From Chromobacterium sp. ATCC 53434 (GTDB lineage: Bacteria > Pseudomonadota > Gammaproteobacteria > Burkholderiales > Chromobacteriaceae): DNA of 64,000 nt. The DNA lies in the NCBI RefSeq assembly GCF_002848345.1, contig NZ_CP025429.1:2418001-2482000 (forward strand), given 5' to 3'. A program made the position numbers and the translations under genes. Under the pieces are notes generated by a model. The model was not told the DNA's origin. It did no database searches and worked only from the letters and a program-made list of their open reading frames with translations. Below are positions 1 to 7,557 of the stretch, one piece after another (the stretch's first letter is position 1; every line of letters starts with the position of its first letter).

Positions 1-196
1 TGTCCGGCGTCGGCGACTCGGTATCGACGATGACGACATCCGGCCGCTGCGACTCCGCCAGCCGCCACAGCTCGGCCGCGCCGTCGGCCTCGGCGATGAC
101 CCGATAGCCGGCGTCGGCGGAAGCGTCGCGCAACTGCCGCATCGGCCGGTCGGCATCGTTGACCAGCAACAGCCTCAAGGGGGCGGACGGGTCCAT
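1..196 (-). CDS. NasT-like response regulator, N-terminal part (runs off window edge)
   Basis: Only the first 65 codons are in the window. The product begins with a receiver-like fold: a hydrophobic first strand (LRLLLVND), a DRP motif, a second strand GYRVIAEAD and the strand VVIVDTESP. The last segment, with Asp in the phospho-acceptor position followed by TESP, is characteristic of NasT-type ANTAR regulators, which relieve transcription termination in nitrate and nitrite assimilation operons by binding RNA. The ANTAR domain itself lies outside the window, so the class is inferred from the receiver half. The ATG at 196 is the first in frame. Another receiver-domain regulator is possible. 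Confidence 0.7.
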   Translation of the reverse strand, partial: MDPSAPLRLLLVNDADRPMRQLRDASADAGYRVIAEADGAAELWRLAESQRPDVVIVDTESPTPD

Positions 197-263
197 GGTC
201 TCATTCGCGGAATGGCTCTGCGGGACATAAAAGCAAACCTCATGCCCGAATGCCGTGACAACG

Positions 264-289
264 CAAAAACGCCCGCGTGAGCGGGCGTT
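264..289 (-). terminator. Intrinsic terminator of the alanine symporter gene
   Basis: A perfect 9-bp stem (268-276 with 281-289, loop GTGA) is followed on the minus strand by a run of T residues. It sits 8 bases past the stop codon of the symporter. Confidence 0.8.
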
Positions 290-296
290 GCGTGAA

Positions 297-1799
297 TCAG
301 CCGGCTTTGACCGGTTCCGGCTTGCCTCCCTGCGGCGGACCGCCCGACTCCGCGTCCAGATTGCTCTCCGCGCGGCGGCCTGTCCAATAGGCTGCATTGG
401 CGATGCCAAGCTTTTCCGGATGAAACACCGGGTCCACGCCCAGCGCCTTCTGCGCCTCGTAATCCCGCAGACAGGCCAGCGCCGGCTTCTGCATCAGGAT
501 GATGGCGACGATGTTCAGCCAGGCCATCAGGCCGACGCCGATATCGCCCAGGCCCCAGGCCAGGTCGGCGGTCTTCACCGTGCCGTAGACGGTGGCCGCC
601 ATCAGGCCCACCTTCAGCGCGAACATCAACCACGGCCGCCGCGTCTTGCGATTGATGAAGGCGATGTTGGTCTCGGCGATGTAGTAGTAGGCGATGATGG
701 TGGTGAAGGCGAAAAAGAACAGCGCCAACGCGACAAACACCGAGCCGAAGCCGGGCATGATGCTTTCCATCGCGGTTTGCACATAGCCCGGGCCGGCAGC
801 CACGCCCTTGATGCCGGTGTACAACGCCGCGCCGTCCGGCCCCTGGACGTTGTACTGGCCGGTGATCAGCAGCATGAAGGCGGTGGCGGAACAGACGAAC
901 AGGGTGTCGATGTACACCGAGAACGCCTGCACCAGTCCCTGCTTGGCCGGATGGCTGACCGCGGCCGCGCTGGACGCGTGCGGACCGGTGCCCTGGCCGG
1001 CCTCGTTGGAGTAGATGCCGCGCTTCACCCCCCACTGGATGGCGAAGCCCAGCACCGCGCCCATGCCCGCCTCAAAACCGAAAGCGCTCTTGAAGATCAG
1101 CGCCACCACGCCCGGCAATTGCTCGATATTGAGCGCGATCACCACGCAGGCGACGATGATGTAGCCCAGCGCCATGAAGGGCACCACCGCCCCGGCGAAC
1201 ACCGCGATGCGCTTGACGCCGCCGAAGATGATGAAGCCCAGCATGATGGCCAGCACGGCGGCCGTCACCGTGGGCGCGATGCCGAAGGCCGACTGCATCG
1301 AATTGGCGATGGAATTGGCCTGGATGCCGGGCAGCAGCACGCCGGTGGCCACCACCGTGGTCAGCGCGAACAGCCAGGCATACCACTTCATGCCCAGCCC
1401 CTTCTCGATGTAGAAGGCCGGTCCGCCGCGGTACTGGCCGTCTATCTTCTCCTTGTACACCTGGCCCAGCGTGGACTCGACGAAGGCGGAACTGGCGCCG
1501 AGAAAGGCCACCAGCCACATCCAGAACATCGCTCCCGGCCCGCCGAAGGTGATGGCGGTGGCCACCCCGGCGATATTGCCGGTGCCCACCCTCCCCGCCA
1601 GCGTCATCGCCAGCGCCTGGAAAGACGACACGCCTGCGCTGCTGCTCTGGCGGTTAAACATCAGGCGCAGCATTTCCTTGAAATGCCTCAGTTGCAGAAA
1701 ACGGGTGCGCAGCGAGAAATACAGGCCCACGCCCAGACACAGGTAAATCAGTGCCGGGCTCCAGACCACGCCGTTGATGGCGTTGACCAACTCTTCCAT
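297..1799 (-). CDS. AGCS-family sodium:alanine/glycine symporter
   Basis: The 500-residue product is an inner-membrane amino acid carrier of the AGCS family, which moves alanine or glycine with sodium. About ten hydrophobic segments span the length. The family signatures GRVGTGNIAGVATA (about residue 90) and SNEAGQGTGPHASSAA (about 270-290) are intact, and length is normal for the family. The start is the ATG at 1799, which has AGGAGAA 2 bases upstream; an ATG 30 bases further upstream lacks such a site. It is a single-gene unit ending in a clear terminator. Which amino acid is carried cannot be told from sequence. Confidence 0.92.
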   Translation of the reverse strand: MEELVNAINGVVWSPALIYLCLGVGLYFSLRTRFLQLRHFKEMLRLMFNRQSSSAGVSSFQALAMTLAGRVGTGNIAGVATAITFGGPGAMFWMWLVAFLGASSAFVESTLGQVYKEKIDGQYRGGPAFYIEKGLGMKWYAWLFALTTVVATGVLLPGIQANSIANSMQSAFGIAPTVTAAVLAIMLGFIIFGGVKRIAVFAGAVVPFMALGYIIVACVVIALNIEQLPGVVALIFKSAFGFEAGMGAVLGFAIQWGVKRGIYSNEAGQGTGPHASSAAAVSHPAKQGLVQAFSVYIDTLFVCSATAFMLLITGQYNVQGPDGAALYTGIKGVAAGPGYVQTAMESIMPGFGSVFVALALFFFAFTTIIAYYYIAETNIAFINRKTRRPWLMFALKVGLMAATVYGTVKTADLAWGLGDIGVGLMAWLNIVAIILMQKPALACLRDYEAQKALGVDPVFHPEKLGIANAAYWTGRRAESNLDAESGGPPQGGKPEPVKAG

Positions 1800-2031
1800 G
1801 GGTTCTCCTTTGTAAGCGAAGATGTGCAACCGGCGTGTTCTTATATTCCTGCTGCCGATTGTCCGACCGGAACCCGCAAGATAATGGTCAAAGCCTCAAT
1901 GTTTCCAGATGGTTTACTGTAAAAATAAAGTAAATACCCTAAATAAATAACATCGCGCCAGCCCGGCAATCGGCCGGCAGGACCGGCGGCGCCGCGTCGG
2001 GCCCAGGCCGGAGCGGCATGCCCGCGCATGG

Positions 2032-2037
2032 TATAGT
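2032..2037 (+). promoter_or_regulatory. Possible -10 element (TATAGT) of the lipoprotein gene
   Basis: TATAGT lies 36 bases before the lipoprotein start. No convincing -35 element is seen, so this is tentative. The rest of 1800-2072 is an AT-rich divergent intergenic stretch with no gene. Confidence 0.35.
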
Positions 2038-2072
2038 GTGCCCCCGGTTCTTCCCGTAGAAAGCTTCAAGCC

Positions 2073-2402
2073 ATGCCCATTCCCTTCCGTCTGTCCGCAG
2101 CCTGCCTGCTGCTGGCCGCGCTGAGCGGCTGCCAGCAGCCGCAACGCATCCAGGCCAGCTACCACTGCGATGATCAGATTCGGTTCAGCTTCGACCGTCG
2201 CACCCAGACGGTGGAAGTGGTCCGCGGCGGCGAGCGCTTCAACGGATATATGGACGAGAAAGGTTTGCTGACCTGGCCCAAGCCGCTGGCCGGCAAGGCG
2301 CTGCCGGACAGCTTCTTCATCTCGCGCAAGACGCCGGACCAGATGAAGCTGTACGGCGGCTTCGCCGGCACCGGCAAGGCGTGCCGGCTGGATCCGGGCT
2401 GA
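2073..2402 (+). CDS. Small lipoprotein of unknown function
   Basis: The 109-residue product has a lipoprotein signal peptide (hydrophobic residues 8-17, lipobox LSGC with Cys20), so it should be anchored in the envelope. The mature part is about 90 residues, with two further Cys (in YHCDD and KACRLDPG) that could form a disulfide. The size and the YxCD start recall MliC-type lysozyme inhibitor lipoproteins, but I do not see enough of that motif to assign it. Monocistronic, with its own weak promoter; the neighbours do not suggest a role. Confidence 0.75.
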   Translation: MPIPFRLSAACLLLAALSGCQQPQRIQASYHCDDQIRFSFDRRTQTVEVVRGGERFNGYMDEKGLLTWPKPLAGKALPDSFFISRKTPDQMKLYGGFAGTGKACRLDPG

Positions 2403-2481
2403 GCGGGCGCCGCGCGAGGCTTCACATCCGGCCTCCGCCAGCGTCCATGGAGCGAGCCGACGCATTTTGCGCCGGCTTCAG

Positions 2482-3471
2482 CTAAATCGAGAAACCGCCG
2501 TCGAAGAAGACCTTGTCGCCGAAGCTCAGCCGGCCGCCGGAAAAGATCAGGTCCAGGTGATGGCTGCCCAGCTCGCCGCCGCCCAGGCCCAGATGCAGTC
2601 CTGGGTGGCGCTCCTCGAAGCCGGCGTTCAAACCATACAGTCCCTTCACGCCGCAATTGGTCCCGATGCCGAATTCCGCCACTGCGGCGTTGCCGGCGTT
2701 GGCGCTCAGATACTTGTCGAAATCCGCCGAGAAGCGCGCGTCGCCGCAACTGAAGTCCACCACTCGGCTGCCGCGTATGCGCAGCGTCGCGAAATCGCTG
2801 ACCACGCCGTATTTGACGGCGAACGGTATCGTGCTGAGGAAGGCGCCGCCGAAGCTGAACTCGCCGTCCAGATCGGCGATGGAGGTGGCGATCTCGCCGG
2901 GCACCAGATCGACGTTGCCGTCGCCGTCTATCGAGGTCCACGGCTGGTCCGGCGCGATGGAGCCGCTCAATCGTCCGCCGCCCGCCTGTTCGAACACCAC
3001 CTGCCGCGCCTGCCCGGCCAACTCGATCAGCCGGCGATTGCGCGCGGCGATGCGTTCGCGGTTCTCGGCGAAGGCCTCGTAGAAATACGATCCGTAATCC
3101 TTGAACAGGATGGATTTCTTCCAGTTGGACTGCATCGCCTGCTTGATCGGCAGCAGGAAGGCCGGCCCCCTCGGATCGACCACCGGCAGCGTCGACGAGC
3201 GGTACAGGAAGATGAAGGCGTCGCATTGCGCGATCGCCGCCTCCACCTCGTCCGCCGCCGCGCTTTCCAGCGCGGCCAGCTGCAACTCCAGCTTCAGCCC
3301 ATCGCCGGCGCCCTCGGAGATGTCGGCGGCGACCTCGCGGTGGTAGTCGTCGAAGCCCAGCAGCAAGCGCACGGTCTCGCCGGCGGCGGCCTTGCCCCTG
3401 ACCGCCGGGTGCAGGGCCAGGCAGGCGTACATATTGCGGACGCTTTGCGTCTGATCGTCGTTGATGCGCAT
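2482..3471 (-). CDS. M29-like metallo-aminopeptidase homologue
   Basis: The 329-residue product has a C-terminal half that keeps the metal-ligand pattern of M29 aminopeptidases: Glu in AEFGIGTN, Glu and His in FEERHPGLHLGLG, and His and Asp in GSHHLDLIF (roughly residues 265-310). The N-terminal third, with LLLGFDDYHREVA, fits the domain that precedes it in that family; the total is somewhat shorter than typical M29 enzymes (about 400). No signal peptide, so cytoplasmic. The start is the ATG at 3471, with AGGAG 6 bases upstream. It lies 65 bases downstream of a 43-codon peptide gene and behind a terminator-like hairpin. Aminopeptidase activity is a family inference; a role in processing the upstream peptide is a hypothesis. 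Confidence 0.65.
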   Translation of the reverse strand: MRINDDQTQSVRNMYACLALHPAVRGKAAAGETVRLLLGFDDYHREVAADISEGAGDGLKLELQLAALESAAADEVEAAIAQCDAFIFLYRSSTLPVVDPRGPAFLLPIKQAMQSNWKKSILFKDYGSYFYEAFAENRERIAARNRRLIELAGQARQVVFEQAGGGRLSGSIAPDQPWTSIDGDGNVDLVPGEIATSIADLDGEFSFGGAFLSTIPFAVKYGVVSDFATLRIRGSRVVDFSCGDARFSADFDKYLSANAGNAAVAEFGIGTNCGVKGLYGLNAGFEERHPGLHLGLGGGELGSHHLDLIFSGGRLSFGDKVFFDGGFSI

Positions 3472-3485
3472 CGAACTCTCCTCTG

Positions 3486-3509
3486 AAAAACGGGGCCCAA
3501 AGGCCCCGT
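3486..3509 (-). terminator. Terminator/attenuator between peptide gene and aminopeptidase homologue
   Basis: A perfect 8-bp stem (3490-3497 with 3502-3509, 4-base loop) is followed on the minus strand by TTTTT. It lies after the 43-codon gene and just before the ribosome binding site of the aminopeptidase gene, so it probably limits read-through and keeps the short peptide in excess. Confidence 0.75.
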
Positions 3510-3536
3510 CGTCAACATGCCGATACAGTTTGCCGC

Positions 3537-3668
3537 TTAGACCGGCCACAGCGCGGTGCCGAACGGCACCACCGCCTTGTCCTGCATCATTTGCACGGCT
3601 TCGGCGAAGGTTTCTTCCTGGAACCAGGCGTCCAGTTCGATGTCGGCGGTTTGGATTTGATCGTTCAT
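3537..3668 (-). CDS. 43-residue peptide, candidate RiPP precursor
   Basis: An ATG at 3668 with AAGGAG 7 bases upstream opens a 43-codon frame ending in TAA. The peptide is strongly acidic in its first half (ADIELDAWFQEETFAEA), has no signal peptide, no Cys, and ends with the hydrophobic, aromatic tail FGTALWPV. A good ribosome binding site, a terminator-like hairpin directly downstream and an M29-like metallopeptidase homologue behind it form the arrangement expected of a ribosomally made precursor with its processing enzyme. This is inference: I do not recognise the peptide, and it could be an unmodified small protein. Confidence 0.6.
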   Translation of the reverse strand: MNDQIQTADIELDAWFQEETFAEAVQMMQDKAVVPFGTALWPV

Positions 3669-3847
3669 CTCTACACTCCTTCATGACGTTTGAGAGGGTT
3701 AAGCGCTAGAGCAAATGCTCCAACATAATTACAGACGCATGATAGTTGCAAAAGTTCTACCCCGTCATAGTATCTTTCGTACTATCAGAATTATCCGAAA
3801 TATCCATTTAGCATTAACCATGCCGCATTCAGACACGCCGCCTGTTC

Positions 3848-3853
3848 TATAAT
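3848..3853 (+). promoter_or_regulatory. -10 element (TATAAT) of the GAF gene
   Basis: A consensus TATAAT lies 32 bases before the GAF start codon, in an AT-rich 217-base intergenic stretch that also must carry the promoter of the divergent peptide gene. The -35 region is weak. Confidence 0.5.
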
Positions 3854-3885
3854 GCAAACGCTTATCCATACCCGAAGGGGTCGTC

Positions 3886-4389
3886 ATGCAGGTTCCCGGC
3901 ATACCTGCCAACGAGGCGGAACGCATCCAGGTTCTGCAGGACCTGTTGATTCTGGATACCGATCCGGAAGATCGCTATGACGCGATCACCGCCTACTGCC
4001 GCTCCCGCTTCACGGTCAAGATCGTGTTGATCAGCCTGGTGGACACCAATCGGCAATGGTTCAAGTCGAACTGCGGGCTGGATGCCAGCGAGACCTCCCG
4101 GGACATCAGCTTCTGCGGCCACGCCATTCTCAGCGACGACATCCTGGAGATTCCGGACGCGCTGGACGACATCCGCTTCCAGGACAATCCGCTGGTGCTG
4201 GGCTATCCCCATATCCGCTTCTACGCGGGCGCGCCGCTGAAGCTGTCCTCAGGCCACGCCATCGGCACGCTGTGCCTGATCGACTCCAAGCCCAAGCACA
4301 TGGCGGGAGAAGAGAAAAGGCATCTGAAAACGCTGGCGCACACCGTGGTGATGGAAATAGAAAGCGGCCGAGCCAGCCTGCCGGGCTGA
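3886..4389 (+). CDS. GAF-domain protein
   Basis: The 167-residue product is almost entirely one GAF domain of the small stand-alone type: an N-terminal NEAERIQVLQDLLILDT helix, the core strand IVLISLVD followed by RQWFKS, then TSRDISFCGHAIL, and RFYAGAPL leading to HAIGTLCLID. This last stretch is the usual landmark of the subgroup often found in front of sensor and cyclase domains. No output domain is attached, so it may bind a small ligand or act with a partner. It overlaps nothing and converges on the phosphoesterase operon. Ligand unknown. Confidence 0.85.
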   Translation: MQVPGIPANEAERIQVLQDLLILDTDPEDRYDAITAYCRSRFTVKIVLISLVDTNRQWFKSNCGLDASETSRDISFCGHAILSDDILEIPDALDDIRFQDNPLVLGYPHIRFYAGAPLKLSSGHAIGTLCLIDSKPKHMAGEEKRHLKTLAHTVVMEIESGRASLPG

Positions 4390-4402
4390 CTCGACGCGCG
4401 GG

Positions 4403-5587
4403 CTAGCGCTCTGGCCAGCGCTGGTAGCCGTTTTCGTCGTAGAAGGTTTCGCTCAGCGCCGCCCCGTCCAGCTCCAGCCTGACGAAGCCGTTCAGCACCC
4501 GCTCCGGATACCGACTGTCGTCGGCGGAACGCGTCTCCGCCCACTCGACCCCGGGTTTGCCGTCCAGCAGCTTGGCCGGCCCGTACGGGATCGCGCCGTG
4601 GCCGACGCAGCGGGCCACCAGCCTGCCCTGCGGCCGGTAGCAGATGACGTTGTGCAGATGGCCCCAGTACCAGTAGTCCGGCGCCCGGCCCAGCGCCGCC
4701 GCCACATCCCGATACAAGGGCGTCGTCGCCGAGCCGTCCATGGTGTAGCCCTGGTGGTGGGACAACAACATGATCTTGCCGCCCCAGCCGGCGGCCAGCT
4801 GCTTCAGCCAGGCGGTCTGCAGATCGCCCAGCGCGCCGTCCATATACAGCCCCATCTTGTCCGAGTGATAGGCGCTGTCCAGGCCGACGATCAGCCAGTT
4901 GCCATTGTGCAGGCTGAAATAGCTGGTGCCCTGCTGCATCGGGAATTTGCTCGACAACTCGCCGAAATAGCCGAGCGCGCCGTTGTACATCTCGTGATTG
5001 GAATTCAGCGTGAACTGCCCGCTGACACCGGGCGGCCAGCCGGCCAGGTCGTTGCTCTCGTCGGAGCCGACGCCGGCGTAGTAGACGTCGCCCAGATGTA
5101 TCGTGTAGTCGGCCGGCTGCCGCCGCATCGCCGCGGCGACCTTGGCCGCGATGTAGTCGCCGGTGCCCCAGTCGCCGGCGATGCAGAAGCTGACCTTGTC
5201 GGCGATCTGGATCCGCCCCGGCTGGCCGGCCCACGGCGCGTAATCCCACAGGTGGCCTATCCACTGCACCAGCGCCTCGCCCCACAGCGGGTCCAGCAGC
5301 TCCCATTTTCGACAACCCAGCAGCGTGCCGTCGTCCATCACCCGGGTCGGCAGTTCGTCCTCGGTGGTCGGCAGCGGTTTGCCGTCCAGCACCTTGTCCA
5401 GTATCGACAGTCCTCGCGCCAACTCCCACGGAATGCCGCCGGACTCGGTGCTGCCTGAGTCGATCACCGCCCTGACCTGCTGGTGCACCTGCTGCAGCCG
5501 GTCCAGTATCTGTTGCTTCTGCTCAAGCGTCTGCCTGATGTCGCCCAGGCCGGTCTCGACCCGGTTCTTCCAATCGCCGAAATCCAT
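4403..5587 (-). CDS. Calcineurin-like metallophosphoesterase
   Basis: The 394-residue product has the metallophosphoesterase motifs in order: IAGDWGTGDY (about 150), HLGDVYYAG (about 180), SNHEMY in place of the usual GNHD/E (about 215), LSHHQGY (about 280) and WGHLHNV (about 315). These residues bind two metal ions and the phosphate. The first 140 residues are a helical region specific to this protein. No signal peptide is seen. Start at ATG 5587 with GGAGG 6 bases upstream. It is the last gene of a three-gene operon, 20 bases after the cytochrome gene, which suggests a joint function with the redox proteins; its substrate is unknown. Confidence 0.85.
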   Translation of the reverse strand: MDFGDWKNRVETGLGDIRQTLEQKQQILDRLQQVHQQVRAVIDSGSTESGGIPWELARGLSILDKVLDGKPLPTTEDELPTRVMDDGTLLGCRKWELLDPLWGEALVQWIGHLWDYAPWAGQPGRIQIADKVSFCIAGDWGTGDYIAAKVAAAMRRQPADYTIHLGDVYYAGVGSDESNDLAGWPPGVSGQFTLNSNHEMYNGALGYFGELSSKFPMQQGTSYFSLHNGNWLIVGLDSAYHSDKMGLYMDGALGDLQTAWLKQLAAGWGGKIMLLSHHQGYTMDGSATTPLYRDVAAALGRAPDYWYWGHLHNVICYRPQGRLVARCVGHGAIPYGPAKLLDGKPGVEWAETRSADDSRYPERVLNGFVRLELDGAALSETFYDENGYQRWPER

Positions 5588-5607
5588 CGCACACCTCCAC
5601 GCCCGCC

Positions 5608-7494
5608 CTACAAGGTCTTCATGTATTCGATCAGGTCCCACTTCTCGCTATCGCTCAAATGGATGCCGTATTCATGCCCGCTGTTGTGATTGCCCGGCAG
5701 GCTGGTGTCGAACTTGAAATAGCCGCCGCCGGCGGCGTCCGGCCCGGCGCTGCTGAAACCGACATTGCGGGTGTCGAACACGCTGGAGCCGCGATAAAAC
5801 ACCTTGGGCCGCTTGTCCGGCGGCTGCAGCAGGTCCCACAGCGTCGGCACCGAGCCGTTATGCAGATACGGCGCGCGCAGCCAGACGCCGTCGGTCGGCG
5901 TGTTGCTGTAGCTCTGGGTCTTGCGGTAGGCGCCGAAGTCGAACGGCGGCTTCTTGAACTGGTGGAATTTGTCGACCAGGCCGACGGTGAAGGAATGGAC
6001 CCGGTACGGATCGGTGCCCAGCTCGTCCAGCCCCACCGTCACCTGCCCGGTGGCGGCCTTGCCGAAGTCGTGGCAGCCGGCGCAGTTCTGCTGCCACAGC
6101 GTCCCGCCGCGCGCCACCCTGACCTGGTCCAGGCCGCCGAACGGCCACTTCGGCGGCTGATGCGTCAGCAGCCAGTCGGTCACACGCTTGAACTCGGCGG
6201 GCAGCACCGACTGCGGCGTGGCGCCGACCGCCATCGCCGCCGCGTAATTGCGCTCGTGGATGTCGTTGTTATTGCCGTCCCAGTGCAGATACAGCGACTC
6301 GCGCGGCTTCTGGTTCCAGATCTGCGGCAGGTCGACGGTGCCGATGGTGGAGTCGTCCGGGAAACCGAACACCGCCATCTTGGTCGGATTGAAGGTGTCG
6401 GTGCGGCCCGGCCCCTGCAACGGCCGCAGCTTCTGCCAGGCGTACTGCTGCTCCTGCTTCAGGAAGGCCTGGCGCGTGGCCGGCACGATCAGGAAGCGGT
6501 AGAACAACTTCTCTATCGGCCCCAGATCGTAATGCTGCTCGATGGCGTCCATCACCTTGGCGTTGAAATCGGCGTCGCCGGCGCAGTCGTACAGAAACCA
6601 CTGGAACGATTCCAGATCCAGCAGCGCCGCCGGCGCGGTCGGCACCGGCACCGGCACGTCGTCCGCGCTCTTGCGGTACATGCCGGTGTGGCACAACGCG
6701 CAATTGGGCTCCACCGACGGATAGCCTATCTGCCGCTTGGCCAGGCCTATCGGCAGATCGCGTCCGCCCTCGTAGATGAAGCCGAAGGTCCGCCAGCCGC
6801 TGCCCATCCTGGGCATCCGGCCGGCGCACACCTGCGGCAGCACCGAGAACACGTACAACGGGATGCGGGCGTCCGGCCCCAGGCCTATCGCCGCATACTT
6901 GAAGTGGTCGACGTCGGACGCCAGCGGCGGCTGCGGCACCTCGCGCAGCAGATTGGCCCAGGCCTCGTAGCCGACGAAGGCCAGCACCAGCACCACGACG
7001 ACGGCGATCTTGCGGCGGGCGCCGGAAAAGCAGCGGGCCAGACAATGCCACAGCCGGCACAGGCCGGCGCGGATCAGCGGCCATGGTCTTTGCTCGGCGG
7101 GCAGGCCGGCATACAGCAGCGCGCCGAGGATGACGAACATCGCGGCGTCGGCATACAACGGCGGACGGAAGGCGTCCGGGTAGCCGGAAGTGTTGATCAG
7201 GTAGATCCAGAACACCACCGCCACCAGCCGGGACAGCACGCACAGCCAGGAATACACCGGGTAGCGGGCGGCGTCGACGCCGGCCGGGGCGTAGAACAGG
7301 CTGATGCCGACCAGCAGCATCCCGGCGTTCTGCAACCACGGGTAGACCGCCTGGCTGGGCAGGCCGAAGCTGGCGTTCAGATAATCCGGCCAGAACAGCG
7401 CCGGAATCGCGAACACCATATTGATGGCGATGCCTATCCAGATGAAGCGCTGGAACCAACGCAGGCCGCGGGCGGCGCAACTAGTCTTGTTCAT
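5608..7494 (-). CDS. Membrane-anchored di-haem cytochrome c
   Basis: The 628-residue product has an N-terminal membrane part with four or five hydrophobic segments within residues 15-185, then a large domain with two CxxCH haem sites: CALCH near residue 265 and CAGCH near 471. The second is followed by the LRAPYLHNGSVPTLWDLL stretch found in bacterial di-haem peroxidase-like cytochromes, which binds the last haem ligand region. It should sit in the inner membrane with haems facing the periplasm. Start ATG 7494 with GAGGG upstream. It follows the GMC oxidoreductase by 63 bases, so it may take electrons from that flavoenzyme. The fused membrane part is unusual for the peroxidase-like group. Confidence 0.8.
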   Translation of the reverse strand: MNKTSCAARGLRWFQRFIWIGIAINMVFAIPALFWPDYLNASFGLPSQAVYPWLQNAGMLLVGISLFYAPAGVDAARYPVYSWLCVLSRLVAVVFWIYLINTSGYPDAFRPPLYADAAMFVILGALLYAGLPAEQRPWPLIRAGLCRLWHCLARCFSGARRKIAVVVVLVLAFVGYEAWANLLREVPQPPLASDVDHFKYAAIGLGPDARIPLYVFSVLPQVCAGRMPRMGSGWRTFGFIYEGGRDLPIGLAKRQIGYPSVEPNCALCHTGMYRKSADDVPVPVPTAPAALLDLESFQWFLYDCAGDADFNAKVMDAIEQHYDLGPIEKLFYRFLIVPATRQAFLKQEQQYAWQKLRPLQGPGRTDTFNPTKMAVFGFPDDSTIGTVDLPQIWNQKPRESLYLHWDGNNNDIHERNYAAAMAVGATPQSVLPAEFKRVTDWLLTHQPPKWPFGGLDQVRVARGGTLWQQNCAGCHDFGKAATGQVTVGLDELGTDPYRVHSFTVGLVDKFHQFKKPPFDFGAYRKTQSYSNTPTDGVWLRAPYLHNGSVPTLWDLLQPPDKRPKVFYRGSSVFDTRNVGFSSAGPDAAGGGYFKFDTSLPGNHNSGHEYGIHLSDSEKWDLIEYMKTL

Positions 7495-7557
7495 GGCGAA
7501 TCCCTCGTGAAGACGGCGGCGCGGCCGGAACCATCCCTCGATTCCGGCCAGGCGGCG

